A stretch of 64,000 nt of DNA from Sambucus nigra (lineage: Eukaryota > Streptophyta > Magnoliopsida > Dipsacales > Adoxaceae), in contig OX422210.1 of NCBI GenBank assembly GCA_949130495.1, positions 635,442,585-635,506,584 of the forward strand, read 5' to 3'. The position numbers were made by a program, and so were the translations under genes. Shown here piece by piece: positions 1 through 11,054 of the stretch; the first letter of the stretch is position 1; the number at the start of each line of letters is the position of its first letter. The notes under the pieces were generated by a model. That model was not told where the DNA came from, searched no databases, and saw nothing but the letters and a program-made list of their open reading frames with translations.

Positions 1-1154
1 AATAAGGACACTGCCAAACGGAGATACTATAGTAAGGATAAAATTTATTAACTTCAAGACTTTTTGCCTCTCTTTCAACTCTTTAAATGTTGTTAGAAAT
101 CCCTGGGCTCTTCATTTAACAAGAGCAATGACTTTGTTAAAGGATTTTGTTTCAAAGAGGTTATGTGTTTTGACTTGACCTCTTTGAATTTGTAATTACA
201 GAAGTTGATTACAAGAGTTCATTTTTAGTGAAAAGTTGGGAGAGGGCTGAAAATTGAAATCAATTCATATTTATGAAATATTGGACAATGAGATGAGTGA
301 GTCTTGGTGAAAAATTCTCTTTCTCTTCCAGATTCCATGGAATCCAATTCTTTAAGGGTGGGCAAGAAATGTTTTTAAATCGAATCTAAGGAAATGACAG
401 AAGAATTTTGACACTTCGGGTGTGTTTGATTGACATGGAAAATAATTGTTTGAACTCACGTTTTATGCTTGTTTGTCGTACCTTAATTGCAAACATTTTA
501 TATAAGAACACTACTCATTCACGTAACAAGTGCTCCATCTCAAACTTCATTTTTGTGGAAAAATATTTCTTATCTATCCACCAAAGAATTTGTTTCCATG
601 GAAAATAAAAAAAGTACGACCAAAAACTCGGATCTTTTTCCACTCATTTTCCAACTTCTCATCCAAATTAATTATTTTCCACGCATTTTCCATGTTCGCA
701 ATCAAGCACGCCCTTAGACTACTAAACTGATTAAGTTGTATTAAATTCTAAAATCGATAATTAGTGATGTATTGAAGTCAAAAGAAATTACATAAACCCA
801 AAGTGATAAAAGGGAATGACGTAAATATTCTTGCATCGGAAATTGCTTTTTCCTTTTCATAAAGGCAGTGCTAGAAAATGCTTTTGAAAGTGTAATACGG
901 TAACGGTAATAAGGCTTTTTAGACTTAATCCCGTCAAAATAGACATGACGCTCAAATTCTAACACCGCACCGTTAAAAATTTAGAAGATCCCTTTAATCC
1001 ACGTCTTCAAAAATCTTAACCCTTATTTTTCTTTCCAACCCCATCAAACCCAAAATCCAAAACTTATTTTAGAAATCATAATAATAAAAATTCAAAACAA
1101 ATGTTCATGTTGAGTCTTTTTCTTGGGTCGGGTACGATATAATAAATCAATATA
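1..1154. other. Left flank, no recognisable gene
   Basis: AT-rich sequence with no frame that resembles a known protein on either strand. Only short chance reading frames are present. It may be older degraded repeat, but I see no terminal repeats, tandem structure or target duplication here. Confidence 0.5.
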
Positions 1155-1570
1155 CTTGATGAACATACTAAAGTATAATTTTGTGAACAAATGGATGAAC
1201 TAATACAAGACATACCTATAGGTGGAAAAATCTATACAAGGGGAGATTTTAATCGGAAGGTAAGAGAAGATCGTACAAGGTATGAAATGGTGCATGGAAG
1301 ATTTTGTTTTGAAGATAGGAACATCAGTGAAGAGTTTATCTTGGATTTTGCAATGGCTTATTATTTTGTACTTGTAAATACTTGTAAATACGAGTCAAAT
1401 AGACTTTTTCTTTACTAAGAAAGTAGATCGATTAATGTATAAAGACTGTAAGGTTATCTCAAGAGAGAGCCTAACCTCGCAACATAGGATAATGGTTTTA
1501 TATTTAAATATTAAAAATCAATTACGGGCGCGAGGAAAGAATATTAACCCACGGAAAACATATAACGAGG
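1155..1570 (+). pseudogene. LINE endonuclease domain fragment
   Basis: The frame reads LDEHTK, a stop, then MDELIQDIP and GGKIYTRGDFNRKV, followed by VHGRFCFEDRN, LDFAMAY and NTCKYES. This order matches the apurinic-type endonuclease of plant LINEs: the GDFN motif, a VHGGFGFGDRN-like stretch, then LLDFA and NSCF. Past a stop at about 1418 the similarity resumes with DCKVISRESLTSQHRIMVL, the end of that domain. The normal role is target-site nicking during retrotransposition. Stops at about 1170 and 1418 and loss of the downstream RT make it a pseudogene. Confidence 0.65.
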
Positions 1571-1726
1571 GAAATTAGAACTATTTAAAGATAAAATATT
1601 AAAAAAAGCGAAATTGAATGGCAAAGATAAGGATAACATGATGTGGATAAAATGGCTACATGAATTAGGAGAATATCGAAACAAATTCTTGGAGAATCAA
1701 AAGGTAAGGGGTCACAATACAAAAGT

Positions 1727-1857
1727 GACCATTTTTGTTATTTCGGCTCGATTATCCAAAGAGATGGAAATATAGTGATGATATTACTTATAAAACTCAA
1801 GTGGTTCAAGTTAAAAACTGCTACCGATGTATTATGTGATCGACGTATACCTTTGAA
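1727..1857 (+). pseudogene. LINE late-RT fragment, 5' side of hAT-1
   Basis: The frame gives FCYFGSIIQRDGNI and later DVLCDRRIPL. In plant LINEs this corresponds to the YLGSIIQ.DG segment and the VLCD..VP motif just after the RT catalytic core. It follows the endonuclease fragment after a gap of only about 150 bp, so the RT core itself is deleted. The reading frame is interrupted by hAT-1, and its continuation (KSKFYRTTIR) lies at about 2945. Confidence 0.65.
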
Positions 1858-2933
1858 CGGTGTTTCAAAAAGCACGTTCGACGTAGCGCGCGATTGCCTT
1901 TTTTGCCCACTCCGCTTTGCAGGAAGCCCAAATAGCGTGCACGAATGATGACGTGGCACGGGATTTTAATGGTTTTTCGCGCAATTTGGCGTGATTTGAG
2001 CACAAGGCATTTTAATGCGCCAATTACAAAAATACGTCGTTTTGTATGTTTTTGTTTTAAATCTTGTTTTTTAAACCTTTAAAAAATGCAAACCAATATC
2101 ATGAAACACTATGGGCTTGTTTAGTCATAGAAAACAAGGTAATTTTCCAAAAACAAATTCTAAAATTTTTCCGTAGAAATGAAAATCTGGAAAATGAGTT
2201 CAAATCTATTTCTTCATATAAAAAGCTCCACAATAGTTTTTCTAATTTAGAAAATTGAAAAACTACTTTTGAAATTTTTCAACGAATTTTCAAAAATCAT
2301 TTGCCTTCGAAAATTACATTTACATCCCCAACTTTTTTGCAAATTACATTTTGACCCCTAAAACTTTAGAATTTACATTTTATGCCTAAATTTTAAGAAA
2401 AAATTGACAAGTCCAAAACTTTCTATGCATTACATTTTGGCCCCTGAAATTTATGTAGTATATATTTTGGTCCCTACACTTTCTGTAAATCAAAATTTGT
2501 CCATTACACTTTCGATAAATTACATTTTAGGGGACAAACTTTCAGCAAATTATATTTTTGCTTTATTATCTATAAATCACATTTTAAAAATAATAGTCTA
2601 TTTTTAACAAATGAATGTGAAATCCCTAGTTTTCTAAATTTTTAGAGAAAATAAAAATAAAAATGAAAAATTGAAAGTAAAAAATAAAAAATGGATTTTT
2701 GTTGGAAATATGGTGCTTTACTTGGAATTATGTAGTGCTTTATGAATGTATGACTTTATTTCAAATGATTGAGTATTCCTTTCATGAATGATTGTTTGAA
2801 CTTCTTTATTTATTAGAATGTTTTATTACAAAACCAAATGCATGAATCGCTTACCCGATGCGCGACGCAATTTACACGACACACTCCCGGAACTAAAATG
2901 TGACACCTTGCGCGACCGCGATTTAAAATATTG
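1858..2933. mobile_element. hAT-1: non-autonomous hAT-like DNA element
   Basis: This is a 1,076-bp insertion flanked by a perfect 8-bp target duplication CCTTTGAA (1850-1857 and 2934-2941). The left end reads CGGTGTTTC; the right end, reverse-complemented, reads CAATATTTTAAATCGCGG. Both resemble the ends of hAT-2 (6222-7182): 3' ends of both copies carry GACACCTTGCGCGACCGC just before the terminus. An 8-bp duplication with CA...TG-type ends is typical of the hAT superfamily. No transposase frame is present. The insertion lies in LINE-1. The middle is occupied by a degenerate tandem array (about 2290-2590). Confidence 0.75.
2290..2590. repeat. Degenerate tandem array inside hAT-1
   Basis: About eight to nine diverged copies of a unit of roughly 33-37 bp built around ATTACATTTTGGCCCCT and ACTTTC follow one another. 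Examples begin near 2310, 2345, 2375, 2435, 2470 and 2510. The array lies within the hAT-1 boundaries and is unrelated in sequence to the array inside hAT-2. Confidence 0.6.
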
Positions 2934-2941
2934 CCTTTGAA

Positions 2942-3395
2942 GCTAAAAGCAAGTTTTATAGGACAACCATTAGACATGTCATATTATATGGGGCGGAGTG
3001 TTGGGAAACCATGAAATATTATATGCAAAAAATGAGCGTACAAAAATGCGGATGTTAAAATGGATGTGTGATAAGACTCGAAATGATAAAATTAAAAATG
3101 GACATATTTGCGAAACTATTACGGTAACTCTTCTAAAAGATAAATTGAGCGAAAATCGACTTAGATGGTTTGGACACGTCAAATGTAGAGCAGTGGATGC
3201 CCCCGTAAGGAAGATTGACTTAGTATTAGTATTGATGGAAACGCAAGGGGTAGAGGTAGAATTAAAATGACTTTGTGGGATACTACAAAAAAGGATATGA
3301 TATCTCGTGGTTTAACCGAGGATATTATGCTGAAAAGAATGGAATGAAAAATAGGATTTCATGTAAACAACCCCAAATAATCAAGAAAGACTTTG
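2942..3395 (+). pseudogene. LINE C-terminal fragment, 3' side of hAT-1
   Basis: Translation shows KSKFYRTTIR, ILYGAECWETM, MRMLKWMCDKTRNDKIKN, LSENRLRWFGHVKCR and DAPVRKIDLV. These are the hallmark motifs of the LINE C-terminus (LYGAECW, MRMLRWMCG.TR.D, RLRWFGHV.RR, DAPVRR). A last piece, TLWDTTKKDMISRGLTEDI, matches the .TW.EVI.KDL segment. A frameshift lies near 3240-3270. No poly-A tail or target duplication could be placed confidently at about 3410. Confidence 0.75.
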
Positions 3396-4841
3396 TTATG
3401 TTGAGTTGAGTTCTAAGATTTTCTTATCATGATGGATGTTTAAATTCATACAAGTCCCTTAAGAACCTGTAATTTATATTGATTTGAACAACCGCTGCTA
3501 ACCACACCCCAATTAAATATAAAAGTAAATGTCCCCTTTGTATGTTTACATATAATGATGATACTTGTAAGTCAAATTTCCTGCTGCAAACACCAACTAC
3601 AAACTCAAATTTTGATATTGTGATTTTTAAAATAAAAGATTGGACTTTGGGGGTTAATGAAGTGGGAAGAACAAATTTGGGTTAGGATTTTGGAGAAGAA
3701 GGTGAAGGGCGAAAGAGATGAGGGTATTTTGTCTATAAATGGTGAGGGGGTTAAGTCTAAATATTAATTAGAGGTGGTTTTTTCCGAAGGGCTAACAGTG
3801 TCAATCTGGGGTTATGTCTAACTTTTTAACTTTGAGGGCATTATATCTAAATACGACATGATCTTGAGATATGAAACCAAAATAACCCTAATTGATATAA
3901 AATTTGAATGAAATATCATTTCAGAGGAACTCATGTGAACATTTTGATTGTTTACTGGTGTATAAAGAAACCTTTTGTTTTTTAACATAGATGAAAAGGA
4001 AAAGAAAAATGCAAATAATGGTCTCTACTCTCTAGGTGTTCTATCTTAGAGATCATGAAGTTGTTCCAAAGAAGGAACTATGGATGCCTATGCTACAAAG
4101 GAAAGCAAAACTTGGAAAGGATTAACAATATCTGCTTGGAAAAGATAGTAAGAGGAAAATCAATTATCCGATTTATAACCTTCTATGGCCATGATTTGAA
4201 TTTGAACTTGAACAAAGTCGGTGTCCACAGTTATGATGGAATTGGTTAGCGAGTATGTATAAGAATTTCCTTCTGATCAAGAGGTAGGGATCAGCTGTTT
4301 CCATTAATTTAAACGTAACGAAAAAAAATTACAAATAAAACAATTGATTATATTAGTGTAATTCTAGATAAGTACAAAACATATTTGAAGCGCGTGCTAA
4401 CAGAAATGGCCTCACTTTTTACAAAAATGGCCAATGAGAGCAAATTCACTAGGTCTGAAAATCCATTTCTTTATCACTTCCTCCATCTCAGAAAAGGAGG
4501 CTTGGCTGTGAAATGGTGGTAATGCAAGTTGAACATGTCTAGGGGAAGTAAACCTAATGTTCTGGGGCTTTAATGCATTAGTGCATAAAGGGATGAGGAA
4601 GCAGGGGCTCCTGCCTATATACTACATTTTTGCAATATATTAATGTATATGTACAATTTCTTCTCTATTTTTACATTGCCAATGTCTCTTATTATTGTTC
4701 ACGATTCGGGGAAATAAGAAATTGATTTGTGGGATGCATATAGATAATTCAAATACATCAGAGAAATGTATCACTAAATCACCTGCCTAAGTATATACAA
4801 AATAACAAGGAAAAGGAAAGAGGAAATAAGGGGAGCCACAT

Positions 4842-4862
4842 ACACACACACACACACACACA
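4842..4862. repeat. (CA)n microsatellite
   Basis: About ten CA units followed directly by a poly-A run. Confidence 0.9.
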
Positions 4863-5412
4863 AAAAAAAAAAAAACGAAGGAAAAAAAAGGTACACCCCT
4901 TTCACACACTCCTTATAAAACTCTACAAATGAGGAATCGATGCAGGGAGCTCTTCTTTAAGCCATTAATGTAATGAAATCAATGTACAGAAGTCCACTTA
5001 TTTTTTTCTTTATCATGATGTCAAATCTTTACAATGGATTTGATTGGCATAATGGAAAATAAATATCTTCACTGATTCAAGAGACGACTTATAATTTACT
5101 GAGCAAATGTTCAACTTTCTTTCTTTCCTAGATATTGTCCAAAAGTGAGGAACCATCTTCCACACAATAAGCACCCCCCCCCCCCCTCTCTCTTCCATAT
5201 GCCCCCCGCCCCCTCTACTGACCCACTGCACCCTGAAGAAGGAAAAAATAATCTCCTACAACCCCCTCGCCACCCGAAAATGTAAAAACATTATTCCTCC
5301 ACTCTCTTACACATCCAACACCTATTCAGCATATGCCACCCCCTCCTTTGTAGGCCCTTCATCCGCCAAATACTCCTCCATGGGAACAACCCGCTACCTA
5401 CCTCTACCCTAA

Positions 5413-5945
5413 TAAAATGAATTCACTGAGAACTCAACTTCTCACTATTCATCCCCCTCAAACTATCCTCGTCCCCTTACTCTTCCGAACCACTCTAGCA
5501 ACTCATCCCCCTCTTTCAGTTCCCAACCCTAAAATTTACTCCTATATTTAGAATTTTACACCACTGTTCACCAATCTCTGATCTCTCCTTTTCTCTGGCT
5601 ATATCAAATAACCAAGGAACCGCTCCTCCAGAGCTATCTTCCTCCCCTCCCCTACCCCCATCACACACACATACACACTTATCCCTCCACAATACAACCC
5701 TCTCCCCACTTCCCACTTCCCAACTGAATGAAGTATGCTCAAGGAACTCGGTCCCCCCTCCTGCTATGAACCTCCACAAACCCACCCCATAGGGAAAACG
5801 CCCACATTTCGGCCCCAAATGAAATAATTTCACTGACACCCTCCCTACTATTCATTCACCTCAAACTATTCTCGTCTCCTTGCTCTCCCAATCATTCTAG
5901 CAACTCCTCCATCTCCTTCGGTCCCCAATCCTAAAACTTGACACC
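5413..5945. repeat. Diverged direct repeat, spacing about 400 bp
   Basis: A segment starting near 5413 (TTCACTGAGAACTC, then CTCAAACTATCCTCGTCCCC and CCAACCCTAAAA) recurs in the same orientation near 5825 (TTTCACTGACACCC, then CTCAAACTATTCTCGTCTCC and CCAATCCTAAAA). The copies are about 115-130 bp long and clearly diverged. The strand is very C-rich. It looks like an old duplication, with no sign of coding. Confidence 0.55.
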
Positions 5946-6221
5946 TGAACATTCTGCTCCCTGTGCCCCAATCTGAAATATTCTAGATTAAGTTGGGGTA
6001 TTCTAGTACTAATATGGGTTATTACTTGGTCCCTAAGTAAGTTAGGCCTATAAATACTTCATATATTTCCTCAGTTTGTATTAACCAATTAATATTAAGG
6101 AACGAGTATGAGTGAGTTATTTTGATTATTTCCTCTTTTAACGAGTGTGTAAACAATCCGCTTCCACTTGGCAGAAAAATTAAGAAATTGAAATACAAAA
6201 CAAAACTATCAAACTCCTTTC

Positions 6222-7182
6222 CAGTGTTTATAATTGCTCGCAATTGCGTGCAATTGCCCTTCGCGCTGGAAAAACACAACATTGCGCATTTTTCTTCGTG
6301 CGACTTCTAAAAAGCATGCACTTTTGGGTGATGCGACACACAATGGTGCACTATTTTGCACTATTGTGCACAATTGATGCGCTAACTAAGCATTTTTTTT
6401 AAAGCCAGTACTGCGTTGTTTTTGTTGTGCGCTTTTGGGCGTTTTATTTGTTCTGTAATTTTCAGCCTGAAATGTTATTTGTTTTATGATTTTTAGTTTA
6501 AATGTTATTTGTTTTTATAAATTTCAGTTTAAAATGTTACTATTTTATAATTTTAAGTTAATGTGTTACCTATTTACAAAATTTCAGCATAAAATGTTTT
6601 GTTTTATATATATGAGTTTAAAATGTTTATTTTTTTTTAAATCTCAGTTTAAATTGTTAATATCTTATAATTATCAGTTTAAATGTTACTTATTTACAAA
6701 ATTTAGCTTACAATGTTATTTTTTTATAATTTTCAGTTTAAAATGTAACTTGTTTTATAAATTTCAGTTTTGAACGTTAATATTTTATGATTTTCAATTT
6801 AAAATGTTACTTATTTACAAAATTTCAGCTTAAAATGTTATTTTTTTTATAATTTTGAGTTTAAAATGTTATTTGTTTTTATAATTTCAGTTAAAATGTT
6901 AATATTTTATAATTTTCAGCTTAAAATATTAGTATTTTATAATTTTCAGCTGAAAATGTTACTTTTTTACAAAATTTCAGGTTAAAACGTTATTTGTTTT
7001 ATATTTTCAGTTTAAAATGCTATTACTTTAAATTTTCAGTTTAAAATGTTGATTATTTTACAAACTTCAGTTTAAAATATTATTTTATATTTTTTCTAAT
7101 AAAAAAACTGCACGAACTGCTTGCGCGATGCGACCCCGGAGCCAAAACGCGACACCTTGCGCGACCGCAATTTAGAACATTG
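6222..7182. mobile_element. hAT-2: non-autonomous hAT-like DNA element
   Basis: This is a 961-bp element with a perfect 8-bp target duplication CTCCTTTC (6214-6221 and 7183-7190). The left end is CAGTGTTTATAATTGC; the right end, reverse-complemented, is CAATGTTCTAAATTGCGG. The two pair as imperfect terminal inverted repeats of about 24 bp. The 3' subterminal GACACCTTGCGCGACCGC is shared with hAT-1, and both have a TGCG-rich 5' segment, so they belong to one family. There is no transposase. The interior is a tandem array (6465-7095). Confidence 0.8.
6465..7095. repeat. Tandem array inside hAT-2
   Basis: About 16-18 diverged units of roughly 35-38 bp share the core TTTCAGTTTAAAATGTTA followed by a T-rich spacer (TTTTTATAA or TTTACAAAA). 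The open frame across it (6486-6773) is low-complexity and only a by-product of the repeat. Confidence 0.75.
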
Positions 7183-7635
7183 CTCCTTTCACATATCCTT
7201 ATAATTGAAGATTGGAAGAACCAAACAACAAAACATATCTGCACCCGACACAAACTAAGTTTTATTTGACTGTTCTTGAAAAGGATTGGAACTTGTAAGA
7301 GCTAGCTGACAGCCAGATGCAGAACTTTGGTTGTTTTCTTAGTTTTCAATCATGTCACATTGTGGGTCCTGTAAAAGAGGGGGAAAAATCAGGTTCAAAG
7401 ACTTTGGCTGATTTTGGTTTCAGTGGTTTTGGAGAGATGCTATCCTCTTAGTATATTACTTTTTTTGCTCTGATGGAGACCCATAGGTCTCGTGAGTACC
7501 TTTTTTGTACATCTCTTTCTATCAATAAATTTTCTTTTAAAATAAATAATCATCCCACTTTACAAGCAATGTGCATCTCATTACAATAAACTAAACTAGA
7601 AACAGAACAATAGAGAAGAAAGAAAATCAACTTAC

Positions 7636-7710
7636 TTCAACACACATTGGGTGCCTGTGCAACGTTAAAGGAGGATGCATTTCCCCCCAGAAAACTCAAG
7701 TTGTGTAACG
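7636..7710 (-). CDS. Possible host exon C, last coding exon (weak)
   Basis: On the minus strand a pyrimidine-rich acceptor ending TTTTTGCAG precedes 7710, and a consensus donor GTAAGT follows 7636. One frame reads LHNLSFLGGNASSFNVAQAP then NVC and a stop. Joining B to C directly in phase 0 would give an early stop, so a further exon (perhaps near 8015-8060) would be needed. Treat it as a hint only. Confidence 0.2.
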
Positions 7711-8131
7711 CTGCAAAAACACAAACCACACTTTAACTAACAAACTTATAAGAAAGAAATAGATAGAAAACAAAATAAATTAGAAGAGAGCATGAGATCA
7801 AATGTAAAGAAAAAAACTTTGTAGCCAACCTACGAAAGCACCATGAAACGTCTCGAATAAATGCATAAGATCAATAAAGACAACCCAACAGTGTAGTAAG
7901 TAACAATGAGATCTAAAGTTATACTGATAAAAAGAAAAGAAATTTCAATAGCTAGTTCATAATTCTTTCGGTGAGGAATAGAACTTAAGTATTAAATTCT
8001 AAAAAGAGAAGTTACTTCAAGATTGGGTGTGCGCATCCCTTATACCAGATTCCGGCCGAGATTCAGTTCTACATTACATTTATGTATACACGTTAACACA
8101 TGCATATGTACAAATACATGTATATATATAC

Positions 8132-8197
8132 CGCCTTAATTGTGTTATCTCCCAAAGCCTCGAACCGTTTTTGAAACATTTCGAACTCAGAATCACG
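8132..8197 (-). CDS. Possible host exon B, 22 codons (weak)
   Basis: A 66-bp stretch lies between a good acceptor (TGCATGTTCAG) and a GT donor (GCG then GTATAT). It reads without a stop in phase 0 as RDSEFEMFQKRFEALGDN followed by TIKA. The composition looks coding (charged, amphipathic). I do not recognise it. It lies between candidates A and C on the same strand. Confidence 0.3.
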
Positions 8198-8406
8198 CTG
8201 AACATGCAAAGGATGCGTTTTTGGACACGCGGGGAGTAATTTTGATATTTTAAAACATAACAGTAGGGACAAGAAATTATAACAAGGGAACTTATACCCC
8301 AGAATTGATGTGTTTGCAGCAAAATCAATGCATTCTTTAAAGTAAGGGTTTCATGCTAGTTGGAATGGAGAACCACCCGAGTAGAATGCTCTAGCAACAA
8401 AGGCAA

Positions 8407-8604
8407 TTATTTTATCCCACGAAAACAGATATTAAATGCCTTCTCAAGGTTCTCACTCACACTCAAATCAGCCATCCTATTTCTTGCATTAACTCTTCGA
8501 TATACTCCACCCACGACAGCTGGAGGTAATGGAACTTCCTCTGTCAGACTTTGTTCCTTCCTTTTCTCTGCTTCATCCTCTAATTTATGAATGTCCACAA
8601 GATC
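8407..8604 (-). CDS. Possible host exon A, unknown protein (weak)
   Basis: Read on the minus strand from an AG acceptor (CCTAG before 8604), the frame is open for 65 codons. It has a balanced, coding-like composition including LEDEAEKRKEQSL, VPLPPAVVGGVYRRVNARN and LSVSENLEKAF. I do not recognise the family. A donor could lie near 8415 (GTGGGA) before the stop. It is followed downstream on the same strand by candidate exons B and C, which suggests the 3' part of a host gene. The opposite strand is also open here, so coding is unproven. A transcript or a homologue spanning A-B-C would settle it. Confidence 0.3.
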   Translation of the reverse strand, partial: DLVDIHKLEDEAEKRKEQSLTEEVPLPPAVVGGVYRRVNARNRMADLSVSENLEKAFNICFRGIK

Positions 8605-9621
8605 CTAGGTTACAACTTTTTGACATGCCCCAATCCCCTCAATACACCTTAAGCAAATGTGCTCACCCTAGTACAAGAGCTTATGAAATCTTTATAGCAA
8701 AGGTTAGATGACCGGCAATGTATGAAACATCACTCGAGGAGAGCCTTTGAAAATTTTCCTTGATTGGGGTCAAGGAAAAGGATTACGTCTCGAAGTTGTG
8801 AGGTCCTGCGCCTCAAAGCGAGGCGTGAGCCAAAGCATAGAGGCGCAGCCAAAAATAAAAAGATCACAGGCATTAAGTCCCACTTTTAAAGATTCATTTA
8901 TACCCACTCCCATATTTTTATTTTTTTAGTTGTTAGTCATGTTGTAACAGCTATGGGATAAGTATCATTCTCTGCGGATAGGAAAAGAAGCGGTTACAAG
9001 GTGGTTGAGAGAAGTTATGGGTGGTTATGGGACTTAATATAATTTAAGAAATACATGGGAGGGGAGTCTAATAAAACATTGGACATGGGACTAAACCCAA
9101 AAAAACTAAAATAAAAACAGGACTAAATACTTTTACTCCCTTCATTCTGATACACACGTAATGATTCTTTAACATAATTGAGTATTAATTTAATGACGAA
9201 TTCCGGGGGTTTGAGGACTGCCGGATTTTTTTGAGTTATTTATAAATATTTACCAAAGAATTACTTAAATATTTACTTTATCTAAGGAAAGAGAAACAAA
9301 TATTGGTTGATTAAAGATTTGAAACCCAAAAACCTGAAGCACAAATAAAAATTTCAATTTGTAATTTAAACCAACAATCCCTAAAATTAACCCTTATAAA
9401 CACTAACCCCAAATTTAGCATTAACATAAGTTAAATAGAGAGGGAGAGAAACAAGACATACCTATTTTTTTTCAAATAGGTCTCCATAATTTAATTATTT
9501 TAACAAGAAAAAGAATTGTTTAGACAAACATTTTATCCTCAAATTCAAACCAACAATATCTCTAAAATTAATGCTAACATATATTAACCATTTAGCCCCC
9601 AAACTAAACATCAAGATAAAT

Positions 9622-9624
<3 letters not shown>

Positions 9625-9664
<40 letters not shown>
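9625..9664. repeat. (GA)n microsatellite
   Basis: About 20 GA units, just left of the COP-1 insertion point. They create low-complexity open frames on both strands that should not be read as genes. Confidence 0.95.
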
Positions 9665-9666
<2 letters not shown>

Positions 9667-9889
9667 CAAAACCAATATGAAACAAATAAAAAAAATAAAC
9701 AAATAAGAATAACGTACCAATATGAGAGCTGGTGCAAACAAGAAGGAACAGAGAGACCCCCAAAATCAAAGCCAAACAAAGAAATTGATTTGGAGAGTGG
9801 GATTGTGTGTTTCTCACCCGCTGTTCGTTGGTGTGCACCCCGGCCCACATGGGTGCCCATGATTTTAATAAAGAAGGGATTATTAGTTT

Positions 9890-10065
9890 TGTTATAAATT
9901 AAAGGAACATAGAGAGAATAGAGAGAAGAATATAAAGAGAGGAAGTATTCTCATTGACTGGTTTATTAACAATGAGGGGGTAACCCCCTATTTATAACAT
10001 AAGGTAAGCCTACCCAAAACCCCATTCTTCCGATGTGGGATAGTGAACATACATATTTTATAACA
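9890..10065 (-). repeat. COP-1 3' LTR
   Basis: 176 bp, running from TGTTATAAATTAAAGG to TATTTTATAACA on the plus strand. On the element's strand it contains TATAAATAGGGGGTTACCCC, i.e. a TATA box next to a GGGGGTTACCCCC palindrome. It is similar throughout to 18366-18534. Confidence 0.85.
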
Positions 10066-10080
10066 CTCCCCCTTGGATGT
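10066..10080 (-). promoter_or_regulatory. COP-1 polypurine tract
   Basis: On the minus strand ACATCCAAGGGGGAG lies directly before the LTR start TGTTATAAAATATG. This is the expected position of the plus-strand primer. Confidence 0.75.
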
Positions 10081-11054
10081 ACACTATATCCACCATTCAA
10101 TGATTGCTGCCTCATTAAAACCTTACTAAGGAAAAACCCAGTGGGAAAAAACCAAAGTGAAGGAAAAAGAGTACAACTTTTGTGATCATTGAATCGGTAT
10201 TAGACGCGCTTAGTGTTACCTCGTTAAAACCTTTAACTGGAAAACCCAATGGAAAAAAAACATAGTTAAAGGAAAAAGAGTACAACGTGCATATGTCCAA
10301 AACATCATGTTCTTATATTCTCCCCCTGATCAAATGCTCCCCTTGATTGGATACTCCCCCTGATTATGATATTTCTCTGATGGTTGAGTCGGTACATATC
10401 AGTCTCATATACAATCTTCTGAAATGTTGCTTTAACATAGTGAATAGATTTGATCCGCTGTGGCTTCAATTTCATGTTTCTTCATAAGATCAACTTCCAT
10501 AAGACAAGGGTGAAGAGGGATGAACATGTCACTAATAGCATAACTCTTCTTCATAAGAAGTAGTATGAACATATTTTGTTCGAGGCAAGTCATAAGTTCT
10601 TTGACTATTCCTTGTGAGGATACTAGAGATACCTGCATCTATATAACTAACTGGACGTAGATGGTTAAATAAAAATATCATATGATATGATTGATATTAG
10701 TCCCATGATATGCAAGTGAATGATAATTATTTCTTGCCAAGATATTGACTGTAATTATAATATCCAATAATCAATATACCAATAGCCTATAAGTATGGTA
10801 CTTCTGGACCAAATACTATAATAAAATGCACATATGGTACTTCGGGACCAAATTTATTTTTGTCATCCTCTTTAGGATGATATGAATAATATAATATCAA
10901 AATACCGGAGACCATGGGTATACTAAAATTGTATGCTTAAAGCATTTGCATGACTTTTCAATCCATTTGACTAATGGATATGAGTTTGCAGGCCGAGGCA
11001 AAGACTTGTTACCCCAAGGTCATTCATTTTGAATTTCTTATTTGGATATTTTGC

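Larger units (their letters stand above)
1155..3410 (+). mobile_element. LINE-1: decayed non-LTR retrotransposon (RTE-like), split by hAT-1
   Basis: Three pieces in the same orientation match, by recollection, the common plant LINE proteins often annotated as craniofacial-development-protein-2-like. They are an endonuclease segment (about 1155-1570), a late-RT segment (about 1727-1857) and the C-terminal segment (about 2942-3395). The RT core between about 1690 and 1727 is missing. The second and third pieces are separated by the hAT-1 insertion. Removing that insertion and one copy of its 8-bp duplication rejoins the LINE at the conserved point after its CDRRIPL motif. Stops and frameshifts are frequent, so the element is dead. 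The family (RTE-like) is inferred from motif memory, not a search. Confidence 0.7.
3411..6221. other. Intergenic stretch without recognisable genes
   Basis: I see no frame resembling a known protein. It holds a (CA)n run at 4842-4862 followed by poly-A, a run of about 14 C at 5173-5186, and a diverged direct repeat at 5413-5945. Short open frames (for example 4055-4249) have no recognisable motif and are probably chance. Confidence 0.5.
7183..9884. other. Non-repeat stretch with weak host-exon candidates
   Basis: This is the least element-like part of the window. It contains three weak exon candidates on the minus strand (listed separately) and a small inverted motif near 8808-8850 (GCGCCTCAAAGCGAGGCGTG and, nearby, GAGGCGCAG). 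A (GA)n run lies at 9625-9664. No complete gene model can be built from it. Confidence 0.4.

Noticed and set aside
4055..4249. Short open frame of 64 codons
   Set aside because: No recognisable motif, splice context or neighbours that would support a gene.
9571..9897. Overlapping open frames on both strands with RERERE or SLSLSL runs
   Set aside because: They are translations of a (GA)n microsatellite.
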